NCBI GenBank assembly: GCA_004525685.1
Contig: SPBW01000049.1
Location: forward strand, 1 to 12,412
Direction of reading: 5' to 3'
Length of the DNA stretch: 12,412 bases
Source of the DNA: Candidatus Atribacteria bacterium
GTDB lineage: Bacteria > Bipolaricaulota > Bipolaricaulia > UBA7950 > UBA9294
Positions 1 through 7,098 of the stretch are shown here, in pieces. Under the pieces are notes generated by a model. The model did no database searches, was not told the origin of the DNA, and saw nothing but the letters and a program-made list of their open reading frames with translations. Position 1 is the stretch's first letter, and each line of letters opens with the position of its first letter. Both the position numbers and the translations under genes were made by a program.

Positions 1-1
1 A

Positions 2-823
2 CTACTCCTCGACTGGCGTCTCGAAATAGTCGGCGATGATCTGCTGCGCCCTGGCCAAGTCGCGAGGACGGACCATGATGCGCACCTCTGCCATTCCATT
101 GAGAACCATCGGGTAGATGGAAGGCGGCGCATGCATCATCCGATTCACGGGGATGTCGAAATCCTCGAGTAGGCTGATGATAAGTCGTGCTTTGGGCTCA
201 CCCCACACCTTGTGAGCCAGCACCAGGTCAGCACTGCGCTCATCTTCCTGCTGATCGAGTAGGTAATGGGTAATGGTGATCGCTTGGCTCGTATGCAGAG
301 CCGTCGCCCCCAGCGAGATGCGTGGGTACTCAGCAAGGAGAATCTGGTCTGATTCTGTGAACTCGGTGTGATCAGATAAGATAAATGCTGGATTCTTGGG
401 GAAAGAGTAACTCTCAGCCGGTTCGCCTTCTTCATGAAGGACGATTGGCGTAGCATTGGCTTCCAAGAACGTGTCGAGAACGCCAGACAGTGATCGGCGT
501 GACACCGTAATACCAGGCGTACTGCGCACTTCGTTATCCGAAGAGTCCTCAGCCAAGGCTTGGAGCGCATGCTTGATCAGCGCGGCAGTCGATCGCTCAT
601 CAGGATTGAGCCGCTTCACGTATTCTCCGCTAATCCGAATGTGAATGCTGTCTTGAAGCAAGAGACTCACTTCTACATCCCTGCGTATGCCGTGTGACAA
701 GAACAACGACGCGCCAATCGCGCGGCAGAGCACATCGAGCCTGCCTGCAGCGCCCGGAAGATCATTCAGTGTGAAGTCCGGTTCAGTGGCCGCTTTGTGT
801 CCTAGGATCAAGAATCGTCGCAT
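2..823 (-). CDS. TrmY-like SPOUT tRNA pseudouridine methyltransferase with C-terminal DUF2007-like domain
   Basis: Complete 273-residue protein. Residues 1-190 match the TrmY/DUF358 (COG1901) family. The start has the family hallmark FLILGHKA, then FTLNDLPGAAGRLDVLCR, LFLSHGIRRD at about 41-50 and LNPDERSTAALIKHAL at 72-87. The SAM-binding SPOUT knot is seen as FILSDHTEFT (147-156) and ISLGATALHTSQAI (169-182). In archaea TrmY makes N1-methylpseudouridine at tRNA position 54; bacterial homologues exist and their substrate is less certain. Residues about 200-268 resemble DUF2007, a small domain of unknown function (LLEDFDIPVNRM, then VRIMVRPRDLARAQQII). Family members usually end near residue 200, so this looks like a fusion. 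ATG at 823 is kept because the conserved N-terminus begins exactly there; the ribosome site before it is weak. Divergent from the gene at 1070. Family assignment is firm; the exact RNA target is not. Confidence 0.85.
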   Translation of the reverse strand: MRRFLILGHKAATEPDFTLNDLPGAAGRLDVLCRAIGASLFLSHGIRRDVEVSLLLQDSIHIRISGEYVKRLNPDERSTAALIKHALQALAEDSSDNEVRSTPGITVSRRSLSGVLDTFLEANATPIVLHEEGEPAESYSFPKNPAFILSDHTEFTESDQILLAEYPRISLGATALHTSQAITITHYLLDQQEDERSADLVLAHKVWGEPKARLIISLLEDFDIPVNRMMHAPPSIYPMVLNGMAEVRIMVRPRDLARAQQIIADYFETPVEE

Positions 824-1069
824 GCCAGCAGTCTACTTCTCTTGCAGTTCTCAATCAATACTTCGCCGTTTCCGTCGCCTTGTGTCAATCAGATCGGGGA
901 CGTGCGCTGACTTCGTAGGTGATGTGTTTCCCCTATGATGCGGTCGTTAACCGTGTCGGAAATGCGGCAAAACCGGTACGGTCTGAATGAACAGTTCGTG
1001 AGATGAGTCAAAGAGGCGAACTAAGGACTTCATGCAGATGACGAAACACACATCGAGGGGGAGACGATT
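824..1069. other. Divergent intergenic region
   Basis: A 246-base gap between the divergent methyltransferase and barrel genes, so it should hold promoters in both directions. A TATGAT hexamer lies at 934-939 on the plus strand, but no good -35 box sits 16-18 bases before it, so no promoter is called. A strong purine-rich ribosome site (GGGGGAG) lies about 7 bases before the GTG at 1070. No small gene or RNA was recognised here. Confidence 0.4.
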
Positions 1070-2314
1070 GTGAATGCTCGATACATAGTCTTTAGCATCA
1101 TCGTTTGTTGCTTGGCAGGCACTGCCCTAGCAAGTGATGGGTTTACTGGCAGCTGGCAAGCTGAGATCGGCATCTCCCCGCAACAGCCCGATCCATTCCA
1201 TTCATTTCAATCTACGCTCGACGTAGGCCTCAGCCTGAGTTTCGTCACTGTCTCCAGTATCTCCGACTTCCTGTTCGATGGATGGTTGTGGCAAGGATTC
1301 GATCTGCAAGCTGACCTATCCATCGTTCATTTTGATGGCCAAATGCTGTTCGAGCCACAATCGGGATCATTCCTCTATGCACAGGGTCATCTGAGCCTCG
1401 ACTTGGGGCTGATCACGCTCAGCCTGTATGGAGCCGCTGTTGGTGCGACACAGACCGATGCCGCCAATTATGGATGGGTGTTCGGGATCGCCGGAGACAT
1501 TCTCCCTGGCATGATTAGCTTCGAGAGCAATACGTTCATTGGCGCCGACCTGTCAGGCATCACGTTCAATGCATCTACCACGCAAACCGACTCGACACTT
1601 GTTTCCAAGACCTTCGAAACCGATCCGACCATCGACTTGCCGCCCTTGTCATTCTCCGGGCAGGAGTTTAAGTTCCACGCACTTGCCTTTTCGTGCGCTG
1701 AGGTCGAGAGCATCACAACATTCTCGAAGACCGGTTTCGAGAGTCAGGAGATTGACCTCACATTCTTGAACCTGTTCGGGTTGCCATTCCAGATGTCGCT
1801 TGACTTCATCTACTCTCTGCAAACGAAGAGCTACGTGTTCACGCCGTCACTTGAAACAGATTTCGGATGTCTGTCGGTCTACACGAATCTGCTACGAACA
1901 GGCAGCACAATTGATGGCGTAGAGATCTACGGAATCGCATTCAGATTTACGATTGCTGGCGCCACTCTCACGAGTATTTCCAACCTCAACACTACCGACT
2001 ATGTCATCACGACGCCTGACTTCGGCTTCCTCGTTGAACCCGAAGCAACCGCCATCGCTGAGGGCCATATCTACTACCCGCAGGAATACTGGGAAGTCGT
2101 GTCCCTCGACGTCGACATCCCGCCCTATGGCTGCGGTTTCTCGTTCTCAGTCGACACGTTCTTCAGTACAGGAACGGGACTGTTGTTTGATTGGGCGCAA
2201 AGCATCATGGGCGTGACCTTGGCTCTGGGCACGTCTGTGGAAGCTTCAAGCACGATCACTGTCGACACAGCAGGCTTCAATGAGTGGACGTTGGCTGTCC
2301 GCGTATCCTGGTAG
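1070..2314 (+). CDS. Exported beta-strand-rich protein, probable outer-membrane barrel
   Basis: A 414-residue protein of no family I can name. A GTG start is chosen because GGGGGAG sits about 7 bases upstream. Residues 1-21 form a signal peptide: Arg4, a hydrophobic run over 5-17 and an ALA site before Ser22. The mature part is almost all alternating hydrophobic and polar residues with many Gly, Ser, Thr and aromatic residues, little Lys or Arg, and repeated strand-turn segments. The last ten residues, EWTLAVRVSW, end in an aromatic residue, as is typical of barrels recognised by the BAM complex. Three Cys occur in the mature region (near 210, 267 and 354), which is somewhat unusual for a barrel. 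Inference: an outer-membrane porin or channel-like protein, or a secreted beta-rich surface protein. It stands alone, followed by a decay zone rather than an operon partner. Confidence 0.6.
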   Translation: MNARYIVFSIIVCCLAGTALASDGFTGSWQAEIGISPQQPDPFHSFQSTLDVGLSLSFVTVSSISDFLFDGWLWQGFDLQADLSIVHFDGQMLFEPQSGSFLYAQGHLSLDLGLITLSLYGAAVGATQTDAANYGWVFGIAGDILPGMISFESNTFIGADLSGITFNASTTQTDSTLVSKTFETDPTIDLPPLSFSGQEFKFHALAFSCAEVESITTFSKTGFESQEIDLTFLNLFGLPFQMSLDFIYSLQTKSYVFTPSLETDFGCLSVYTNLLRTGSTIDGVEIYGIAFRFTIAGATLTSISNLNTTDYVITTPDFGFLVEPEATAIAEGHIYYPQEYWEVVSLDVDIPPYGCGFSFSVDTFFSTGTGLLFDWAQSIMGVTLALGTSVEASSTITVDTAGFNEWTLAVRVSW

Positions 2315-2406
2315 AGACGAGACGCCCTGCGGAGTTTTCCATTGAGCACTGCATGATCGTAACGCTTTGCCGTCGCGACTGATCGAAATGTCGAAGTGAG
2401 CACGCA

Positions 2407-2847
2407 ATGATGACAATCCTTGCCAATGCCAATCGTGACGCGCTCCTGGCTTGAGCAAGCAAGCTCACACCCGAATGCAACCCCGTAGCTGGTATGCTGA
2501 CCGCGCCGCGCATGCTGTGTCACATCGCCGACCAACTCGCAGTCGCCCTTGGCGACATCCCCGGCTGGCGGCAAGACAACCTCATCACGCGCACATTCGC
2601 CAAGAGATTCGTCCTCTACGCTCCGTTTCGCTTCCCGTTTGGAAGGGTTCAGATTGTCGCAGAGATGTTGACAACCGAGCCGTCGGACTAGGCAAGCGAC
2701 ATCGCCCGATTCGAATCGCTGCTATCGCAGCTCGCCACCGCCGGTCGCATTGCGCCACACGCAGTCTTCGGACCCTTGACACGCAGTCAATGGTGCCGCC
2801 TCGCCGCCAAGCACACCGACCATCATCTGAGGCAGTTCGGCGTCTGA
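2407..2847 (+). pseudogene. Decayed DUF1569/DinB-like protein gene with two in-frame stops
   Basis: One reading frame from ATG 2407 (or 2410) to TGA 2845 gives a family-like protein of about 146 residues with no frameshift, broken by TGA at 2452-2454 and TAG at 2689-2691. Recognisable blocks are RDALLA-stop-ASKLTPE, LTAPRMLCHIADQLAVALGD, EMLTTEPSD-stop-ASDIARFE, and the C-terminus HTDHHLRQFGV. The conserved His residues in the second and last blocks are those expected for the DUF1569/DinB-like metal-binding four-helix family. The first stop is one base from Arg (CGA to TGA), and the second is one base from Trp (TGG to TAG), a residue I recall as common at that position. TGA and TAG both end intact genes nearby, so recoding is unlikely. 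No convincing ribosome site or promoter is present. A shorter product from ATG 2494 would lack half of the fold. Confidence 0.65.
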
Positions 2848-3160
2848 CTGGACGCTTCACTGAGCAGAAGCCTAGAGTGGCGCCCCGTTTGCCTGGTAAG
2901 CCAGCAGAGATGCGGCTAGACCCCAACAACAACCTGCCGATCATCCGTTGGCCATCGTAACAATAACCGGCAACCGCTCCCCCTTGAGAGACAGCTCTCG
3001 AACCCGAGTTCAAGAATTGCCCGCTGGGGTCCCCCAGAGGATTCAAACTCGACTTCCGATTCATAGCATGGGCCCGCTTCTATTGCATTCGCAGGTTGGA
3101 CGGCTGACTAGAGAAGCGGGCCGCTTGTCCCAAGCGTTGCGTGAGCTGAGCCGGATCCCC
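2848..3160. other. Gene-free stretch between two remnants
   Basis: About 310 bases between the DUF1569-like pseudogene and the ABC ATPase remnant. The plus-strand reading frame that leads into the ATPase remnant is open from 2948, but its residues before about 3160 show no ABC motifs or other family I recognise. The open minus-strand frames also have no coherent composition. Two short hairpins occur (GAGAG/CTCTC at 2986-2999 and CTGGG/CCCAG near 3024-3037), neither followed by a T run. It is best read as decayed intergenic DNA. Confidence 0.4.
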
Positions 3161-3388
3161 CCAACTGGTCTGAGCATTCCAATCCTCGATGTCATCAAGG
3201 AACTGGCGCGAAGCGGGATGACCATGCTCGCCGTGACGTACGAAATGGGATTCGCGCGGGAAGTGGCTGATCGAATCGCCTTCTTCGATTTCGGGGAACT
3301 GATCGAGGCCAATACTCCTGAAGCATTCTTTGATAGCCCGAAGCACGATCGCACCAAGCTCTTCTTGTCGCAGATCCTGCAGCACTGA
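3161..3388 (+). pseudogene. 3' remnant of polar amino acid ABC transporter ATPase (GlnQ type)
   Basis: The last 75 or so residues before TGA 3386 match the C-terminus of GlnQ/HisP-type ATPases, which power amino acid uptake. Matching blocks are LDVIKELARSGMTMLAVT, YEMGFAREVADRIAFFD, and a tail of PEAFFDSPKHDRTKLFLSQIL. Walker A, the Q-loop, the signature motif and Walker B are all absent upstream. PTGLSIP at the left edge looks like a damaged version of the segment after Walker B (normally a PTSALDP-like string). The switch His in the usual THEMGFA is Tyr here, explained by a single CAC to TAC change. The product could not hydrolyse ATP. No partner permease or binding-protein gene survives in the window, so the transporter locus was lost or rearranged. 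It converges on the minus-strand operon end at 3488. Confidence 0.75.
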
Positions 3389-3428
3389 ATCGCCAGGGAA
3401 CAGTGATCCCTACGCAGCAACAGGAGAA

Positions 3429-3458
3429 ATCCCCTCACAAGCGACCTCGTGAGGGGAT
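3429..3458 (-). terminator. Intrinsic terminator after the M14-like gene
   Basis: Perfect 10-base inverted repeat, ATCCCCTCAC (3429-3438) and GTGAGGGGAT (3449-3458), with a 10-base loop. On the minus strand it starts 29 bases after the TAG of the M14-like gene and is followed by TTCTCC, a short pyrimidine tract. It would end the long minus-strand operon. The plus-strand side has no T run, so it is probably one-directional. Confidence 0.7.
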
Positions 3459-3487
3459 CGTACGTCTTCAAGCCACTGATTTAAGCG

Positions 3488-4654
3488 CTACTCGAATGCC
3501 AATCGATCAGCTGGTACCGAGTCCGGGTCTGCGAAGAAATGGCCCACACCTTGTTCCACCATCTCGTCGTAGCTCGGCAGACCGGCGAACACCATCGCCG
3601 AATCTGCATGGAAGCGCGTCCACAGTTCTGTGAGCTTCTCGATCGTGCGGACATGCCGAGCCACCCGGATGTCGATCGACCAACCGTTCTCATCAATAGG
3701 CCAGTAGAGCAATCCTTGTTCTCCTGCTTTCATGACGAACTCGTCTTGCCCAGTCAGAAGCAAGGCTTCATCCGTCACCCCGCGCACACGGTCCAAGAAC
3801 GGCTCGGGGGATTCCAAGAGGATGCAGGGGCTGTTGGAGTAGTCGCCGATTTCGCGGTGCGAGAGTCCATGCAGCGCCAACGGTGAGATCTCCATTCCAA
3901 TGGGAAATTCCTGCGCAGTCAGCATCATCGACGCCATCGCCGCCACGTTGAGTGCGCCCTGATGCGCCACAATCGTTCCAATGATCGGGTACTCGAGCTC
4001 TGCCTCGTGCAGGTCGATCGTGAGACTGACATTCTCTTGCTCGATCAGTCTCATGAATGCATAGGACGTCTTCTCTGCCAAGCTCCCGTTCGCTCGCCCC
4101 GGCCATGTCCGGTTCATGTTGCGCGTATCCATGTACGCCAGCATCTGCCCGCTAGGATAGTGGACATAGGTTTCAGGATCTGGCCACGAGTCCAATGGAT
4201 TCGCCCACCGATCGCCCATGCGGAACTTCTTCTCTCCCCAATCCGTGTCAATGGTGAAGAACTGTGGGTAGGCGTCTCCCGGGCGCGTCACCGTGGACGC
4301 ACTTCGATTCTGGTGAATCGCCACGATCACTCGCCCTGTGGCCATGCCTGCATTCTCGACAATCAACTGCGCAGCCAGGTTCGTTGCTGGCTCTTCAGCA
4401 TGCACGGCTCCCATGATCAGTAGGGTTCCACCTGGGACCCCGCTGTCAAGAATGTAGATATTGCAGTCGTTCGTAGTGCCCTTGATCGGCTCAAAGTAGT
4501 CGCCCAGTGTCTTCACCTGCGTGACTGCTTCGCCAAGAACGACGGTCTCCTTGTACTGCCGATGCTGAGCAAATGCGATCCCTGAACTGATCAAGATTCC
4601 GATCCAAACGGCCAGCGCAATGCTTTTGACGATCCATTCCTTGTTGGCTTTCAC
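3488..4654 (-). CDS. Exported AstE/AspA-like zinc hydrolase (M14 superfamily)
   Basis: 388 residues from a GTG start, chosen because GGGAGGAA sits 7 bases upstream and a signal peptide follows directly: Lys-rich start, hydrophobic 11-27, AFA before Gln30. The body matches the succinylglutamate desuccinylase/aspartoacylase branch of M14 metallopeptidases. Likely zinc ligands are His85 and Glu88 (GAVHAEEP) and His216 (IDLHEAELE). NMNRTWPG at about 179-186 supplies the substrate-carboxylate Asn-Arg pair, and a Glu in ILLESPEP (near 282) is the likely catalytic base. Cytosolic AstE and AspA release an acyl group from an N-acyl amino acid; this copy is exported or membrane-anchored, so it should act on periplasmic amides or peptides. 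It is the last gene of the cluster, 19 bases after the small membrane protein gene. The link to gamma-glutamyl substrates is inferred only from the nearby pgs genes. Fold confidence is high, substrate unknown. Confidence 0.82.
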   Translation of the reverse strand: MKANKEWIVKSIALAVWIGILISSGIAFAQHRQYKETVVLGEAVTQVKTLGDYFEPIKGTTNDCNIYILDSGVPGGTLLIMGAVHAEEPATNLAAQLIVENAGMATGRVIVAIHQNRSASTVTRPGDAYPQFFTIDTDWGEKKFRMGDRWANPLDSWPDPETYVHYPSGQMLAYMDTRNMNRTWPGRANGSLAEKTSYAFMRLIEQENVSLTIDLHEAELEYPIIGTIVAHQGALNVAAMASMMLTAQEFPIGMEISPLALHGLSHREIGDYSNSPCILLESPEPFLDRVRGVTDEALLLTGQDEFVMKAGEQGLLYWPIDENGWSIDIRVARHVRTIEKLTELWTRFHADSAMVFAGLPSYDEMVEQGVGHFFADPDSVPADRLAFE

Positions 4655-4673
4655 CGAGTTCCTCCCTTCCCGC

Positions 4674-4823
4674 TCACTTGAGACGGAACACGCGAAGCAC
4701 AAACGGCATCAGAATCACGAGATACAGGATCGCCTTCTGCACGTCTTTGCTCTTGACGAAGTTCCAGAACAACACCACGCCGAAGAACGCGGCCATGATG
4801 TAATACAGAATCATGATGATCAT
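4674..4823 (-). CDS. Small two-helix membrane protein (49 residues)
   Basis: Found by reading the third minus-strand frame in the gap between the permease and hydrolase genes. It starts at ATG 4823 with AAGGTGG six bases upstream and stops at TGA 4674. Hydrophobic segments at about 1-21 (ILYYIMAAFFGVVLFW) and 31-44 (AILYLVILMPFVL) are joined by a polar hinge NFVKSKDVQK, and the end is basic (RVFRLK), suggesting a helical hairpin with charged turn and tail. It lies 31 bases after the permease stop and 19 bases before the hydrolase start, so it is almost certainly co-transcribed. No family recognised. It may be an accessory subunit of the DctM-like permease, in a slot where TRAP systems carry a larger DctQ protein, but its sequence does not show DctQ features. 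Met4 (4814) is an alternative start. Confidence 0.62.
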   Translation of the reverse strand: MIIMILYYIMAAFFGVVLFWNFVKSKDVQKAILYLVILMPFVLRVFRLK

Positions 4824-4854
4824 CGTCTGCCACCTTGCTGTTTTGTCATCCCAC

Positions 4855-6144
4855 TCACCCAGCCACCAGGAACGATAGCTCGTTCCCGAACACGATATAC
4901 AGTGTTCCCAACAGCAGGATAAATGCCGCGGGAATCAGGCAGCGCTTCACGAACCCCTGGTAGTAGGAGCCCTCGAATCCAACAGCCATCGTGGTTGCCC
5001 TCCCGACCACCGTCGTCGGAGGAAGCATATCGCCAATGGGGAACATCACGGCCATTCCTGCCAACGCCATAATCGGGTTAATCCCATTCATGTTGAATAG
5101 CAGGATGAGCGGCACGCCGAGCAGCGGCGCGGCCGCATATTGGACCAATCCCTCAGCAGATGGAAGAATCAGCCACAGCGCAGCAAAGATAATCGGCAAT
5201 GGCAGAGTGACCACGCCCAGCGAAATCAATCCACGCGCGCCAGAAAGCGCCATCACCTGCACCAGGATGCCGACCACAACCATCACACCGATCAATGGAA
5301 GCAGTCCTTCGACGGTCTCGCGTGCCACTTTGAAGATCGGAAGGCGCTTCGGGCTCGTGGCCACGGTCACTGCAGCGGCAATCATGAACATCAGTGGAAG
5401 GCCAAGCGTCGGCATCGTCCAAGGCCAAAGTCGGCCAGCAAGAACAAGCCCGAAGAAGACGGCAAATGGCAAGAAGACCTTCCAGCCTACCATTCCTGTT
5501 GCCGGCTTAGGTAGTTCGTCCATCACCTTCTCCAGCTGCACCGGAGTCCCCTTCCAACCAAGGAAGAACATGCTAAACAACGCTCCCAGCACCGAGATCA
5601 CTCCCAATGGAAGGAAGAAGCCGACGTAGGGCATGTTCGACCCTGCCGCCGCCATCATTGCCCATAGATTGATTGGCGGTGCGGCTGCACTCATGGCAGC
5701 GCAGAGAAAGATGATTGCTGCCACGCGCTCTTTGGTGATCCCCATGTAGGTGAGCACAGTGCCGACAAGCGCTCCCACAACGAGCACGGTGACGCTTCCA
5801 GATCCGGTCAACGCTCCTGGAACAAGCATCACAAGCGTTAGGAACAACAGCGACAAGGCACGGTGCTTGTGGAATCGCTTGATGATCCCTCGAATGATGT
5901 AGTCGACGCCTCCAGCACGTTTCAACAGATTCATGAAGAACGTCGCTGTGATGAAGATGAGGGTCACGTCAAAGTACGTAAACGCTCCATCAACGATGTG
6001 GCGCGGAGAGATTAGGCCACCATGAGCGATGGCTCCACCAATCGCAGCAGCAAGCATCGACAGCTCTGTGGTAGCCTTCAACAGCCTGGCAACAGCAAAG
6101 ACAACTGCCATGACCCCCAGTACGATCCCGGCGTGTACGTACAC
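4855..6144 (-). CDS. DctM-like / ion-transporter-superfamily permease
   Basis: 429 residues, the normal size of a TRAP large permease, with about 11-12 hydrophobic segments. A GTG start is chosen from AGAGGTG about 4 bases upstream. Two re-entrant-loop-like stretches stand out: ALTGSGSVTVLVVGAL (about 110-125) with the following AAMSAAAPPINLW, and in the second half MALAGMAVMFPIGDMLPP followed by TTVVGRATT. This two-fold arrangement of small-residue and Pro loops is typical of the IT superfamily (DctM, CitMHS and relatives), which import carboxylates and other anions with Na+ or H+. No DctP binding protein or DctQ subunit is present. Its neighbours are the exported DUF6305 protein upstream (175-base gap) and the 49-residue membrane protein downstream. 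The substrate cannot be read from the sequence; glutamate-type or small peptide anions fit the context. Confidence 0.75.
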   Translation of the reverse strand: MYVHAGIVLGVMAVVFAVARLLKATTELSMLAAAIGGAIAHGGLISPRHIVDGAFTYFDVTLIFITATFFMNLLKRAGGVDYIIRGIIKRFHKHRALSLLFLTLVMLVPGALTGSGSVTVLVVGALVGTVLTYMGITKERVAAIIFLCAAMSAAAPPINLWAMMAAAGSNMPYVGFFLPLGVISVLGALFSMFFLGWKGTPVQLEKVMDELPKPATGMVGWKVFLPFAVFFGLVLAGRLWPWTMPTLGLPLMFMIAAAVTVATSPKRLPIFKVARETVEGLLPLIGVMVVVGILVQVMALSGARGLISLGVVTLPLPIIFAALWLILPSAEGLVQYAAAPLLGVPLILLFNMNGINPIMALAGMAVMFPIGDMLPPTTVVGRATTMAVGFEGSYYQGFVKRCLIPAAFILLLGTLYIVFGNELSFLVAG

Positions 6145-6319
6145 GTTTCACCTCTTCATCCATGAGCAGCATGTGCAAAGACTGCTGCCTGCAATCCGTC
6201 TATGTATGTCAGTCTACTCACAATTCGCGAAGACTCGGGCGGCTGGGCCGAAGGAGAGGGACCCGTACTGCTTTTCCTCTGCCTTCGACCGTTCAGTCGC
6301 TCAAGTCCATAATTGCGAT

Positions 6320-6943
6320 CTAGCCTTCCTCTGCCACGAAGATCAGTGGGAAGAGAATCTGCAGATCGAGCGTGTCTTCGATGAAGATCTGCGGGATGCC
6401 AAGCTCTTCAGCCAGCGTAGTGAAGTAGCCGTCCTCGTCCACGTCGCTTCGCGTAATGAGCAAATCAGCAAGTGGGGACATCGCAACAATCGTCTGTTCA
6501 TCGTATTCGTCTACGCGACGGCTGGCCCCTTCAACCTGTCCGACGATGATGATCATTCCCAGCTCTCTTGCTGCGGCAATCAGCGCCGTGCAACGCGCGA
6601 CTTCGGAGTCTACGTCCACGCCTGCTGCACCCATTCCCTTAAGACTGGTTCCCGTGGTCACGAACAGAACCCCAGCGAAGTCCTTGATGCTGTCGATAGG
6701 GCATTCGGAGTTCAGCTCATCGGCCGTCAGCAGATCGACCAATTCGTAGTACAGGCCAACCTCTCCCAACAGCAGGCCTACCATCAACGCTCCTGGACTC
6801 TGGCCACACGTCGTGACATAGATCGGCGCCTTGAGAACCGGCAGGTTCTCCGGAATCACGAATTCTTGCGCCAGCGCGGTCAGCCCCAAACCTGCGATGA
6901 GCAACGCAGCACCTAGAACCAGGAAGATCCTTCTTGCCATCAT
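6320..6943 (-). CDS. Exported DUF6305 family protein
   Basis: 207 residues with a signal peptide (ARR, hydrophobic run to about residue 23, cut near ALA before Gln26). The mature part matches the uncharacterised DUF6305 family as I recall it: APIYVTTCGQSPGALMV near 39-55, TADEL near 73-77, FVTTGTSLKGMGAAGVDVD at about 94-112, then a Rossmann-like strand MIIIVGQVEGASRR and a late SPLADLLITRSD block. The alternation of strands and helices suggests a periplasmic alpha/beta domain that could bind a small ligand; the CGQSPG and GTSLKGMG loops are the obvious candidate sites. Two ATG codons lie in tandem; GGAGG is 3 bases from the first and 6 from the second, so 6940 may be the true start. It sits between the peptidase terminator and the permease gene. 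Inference: substrate-binding or accessory component of that permease. Confidence 0.75.
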   Translation of the reverse strand: MMARRIFLVLGAALLIAGLGLTALAQEFVIPENLPVLKAPIYVTTCGQSPGALMVGLLLGEVGLYYELVDLLTADELNSECPIDSIKDFAGVLFVTTGTSLKGMGAAGVDVDSEVARCTALIAAARELGMIIIVGQVEGASRRVDEYDEQTIVAMSPLADLLITRSDVDEDGYFTTLAEELGIPQIFIEDTLDLQILFPLIFVAEEG

Positions 6944-7060
6944 TTCCCTCCAATTGATGTAACCCCGGAACCCTTTCAGGATAACTCCCGCAATCGGGCA
7001 GTCCGTCCGAGGATACTCATCTCTTCATCCAGTCTACTTCGGCTCTCGGCTGCAAAGATT

Positions 7061-7086
7061 AGGGAGCGGGCCGTAGCCCGCTCCCT
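7061..7086 (-). terminator. Hairpin terminator after the C69 peptidase gene
   Basis: Perfect 11-base stem, AGGGAGCGGGC (7061-7071) and GCCCGCTCCCT (7076-7086), with the tetraloop CGTA. On the minus strand it begins 12 bases after the peptidase TAG and is followed by AATCTTTGC, a weak T tract. It is very stable but has imperfect U content, so it may act as a partial terminator or a 3' stabiliser that lowers expression of the downstream transporter genes relative to the peptidase. Confidence 0.7.
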
Positions 7087-7098
7087 CCAGATAACTTC

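Noticed and set aside
829..838. CAGTCTACTTC string near 829 repeated near 7030
   Set aside because: Repeats of this length are expected many times by chance in 12 kb, and the flanks do not match.
934..939. TATGAT as a -10 box for the barrel gene
   Set aside because: No acceptable -35 element at 16-18 bases; left as a note in the intergenic entry.
2986..3037. Short hairpins GAGAG/CTCTC and CTGGG/CCCAG in the decay zone
   Set aside because: Five-base stems with no T run or flanking gene end; expected by chance in such sequence.
2997..3060. Possible tRNA T-arm around GATTCAAACTC
   Set aside because: Only a 3-base stem flanks the T-loop-like string, and no acceptor stem, D-arm or anticodon arm could be paired around it.
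4651..4833. Minus-strand 60-codon frame overlapping the small membrane protein
   Set aside because: Its product is Arg-, His- and Asp-rich with no hydrophobic pattern, and the alternative frame has the ribosome site, the helices and proper operon spacing.
6029..6916. Plus-strand open frame of 295 codons across the permease start and DUF6305 gene
   Set aside because: It spans two minus-strand genes with good ribosome sites, has no coherent composition and no ribosome site of its own.
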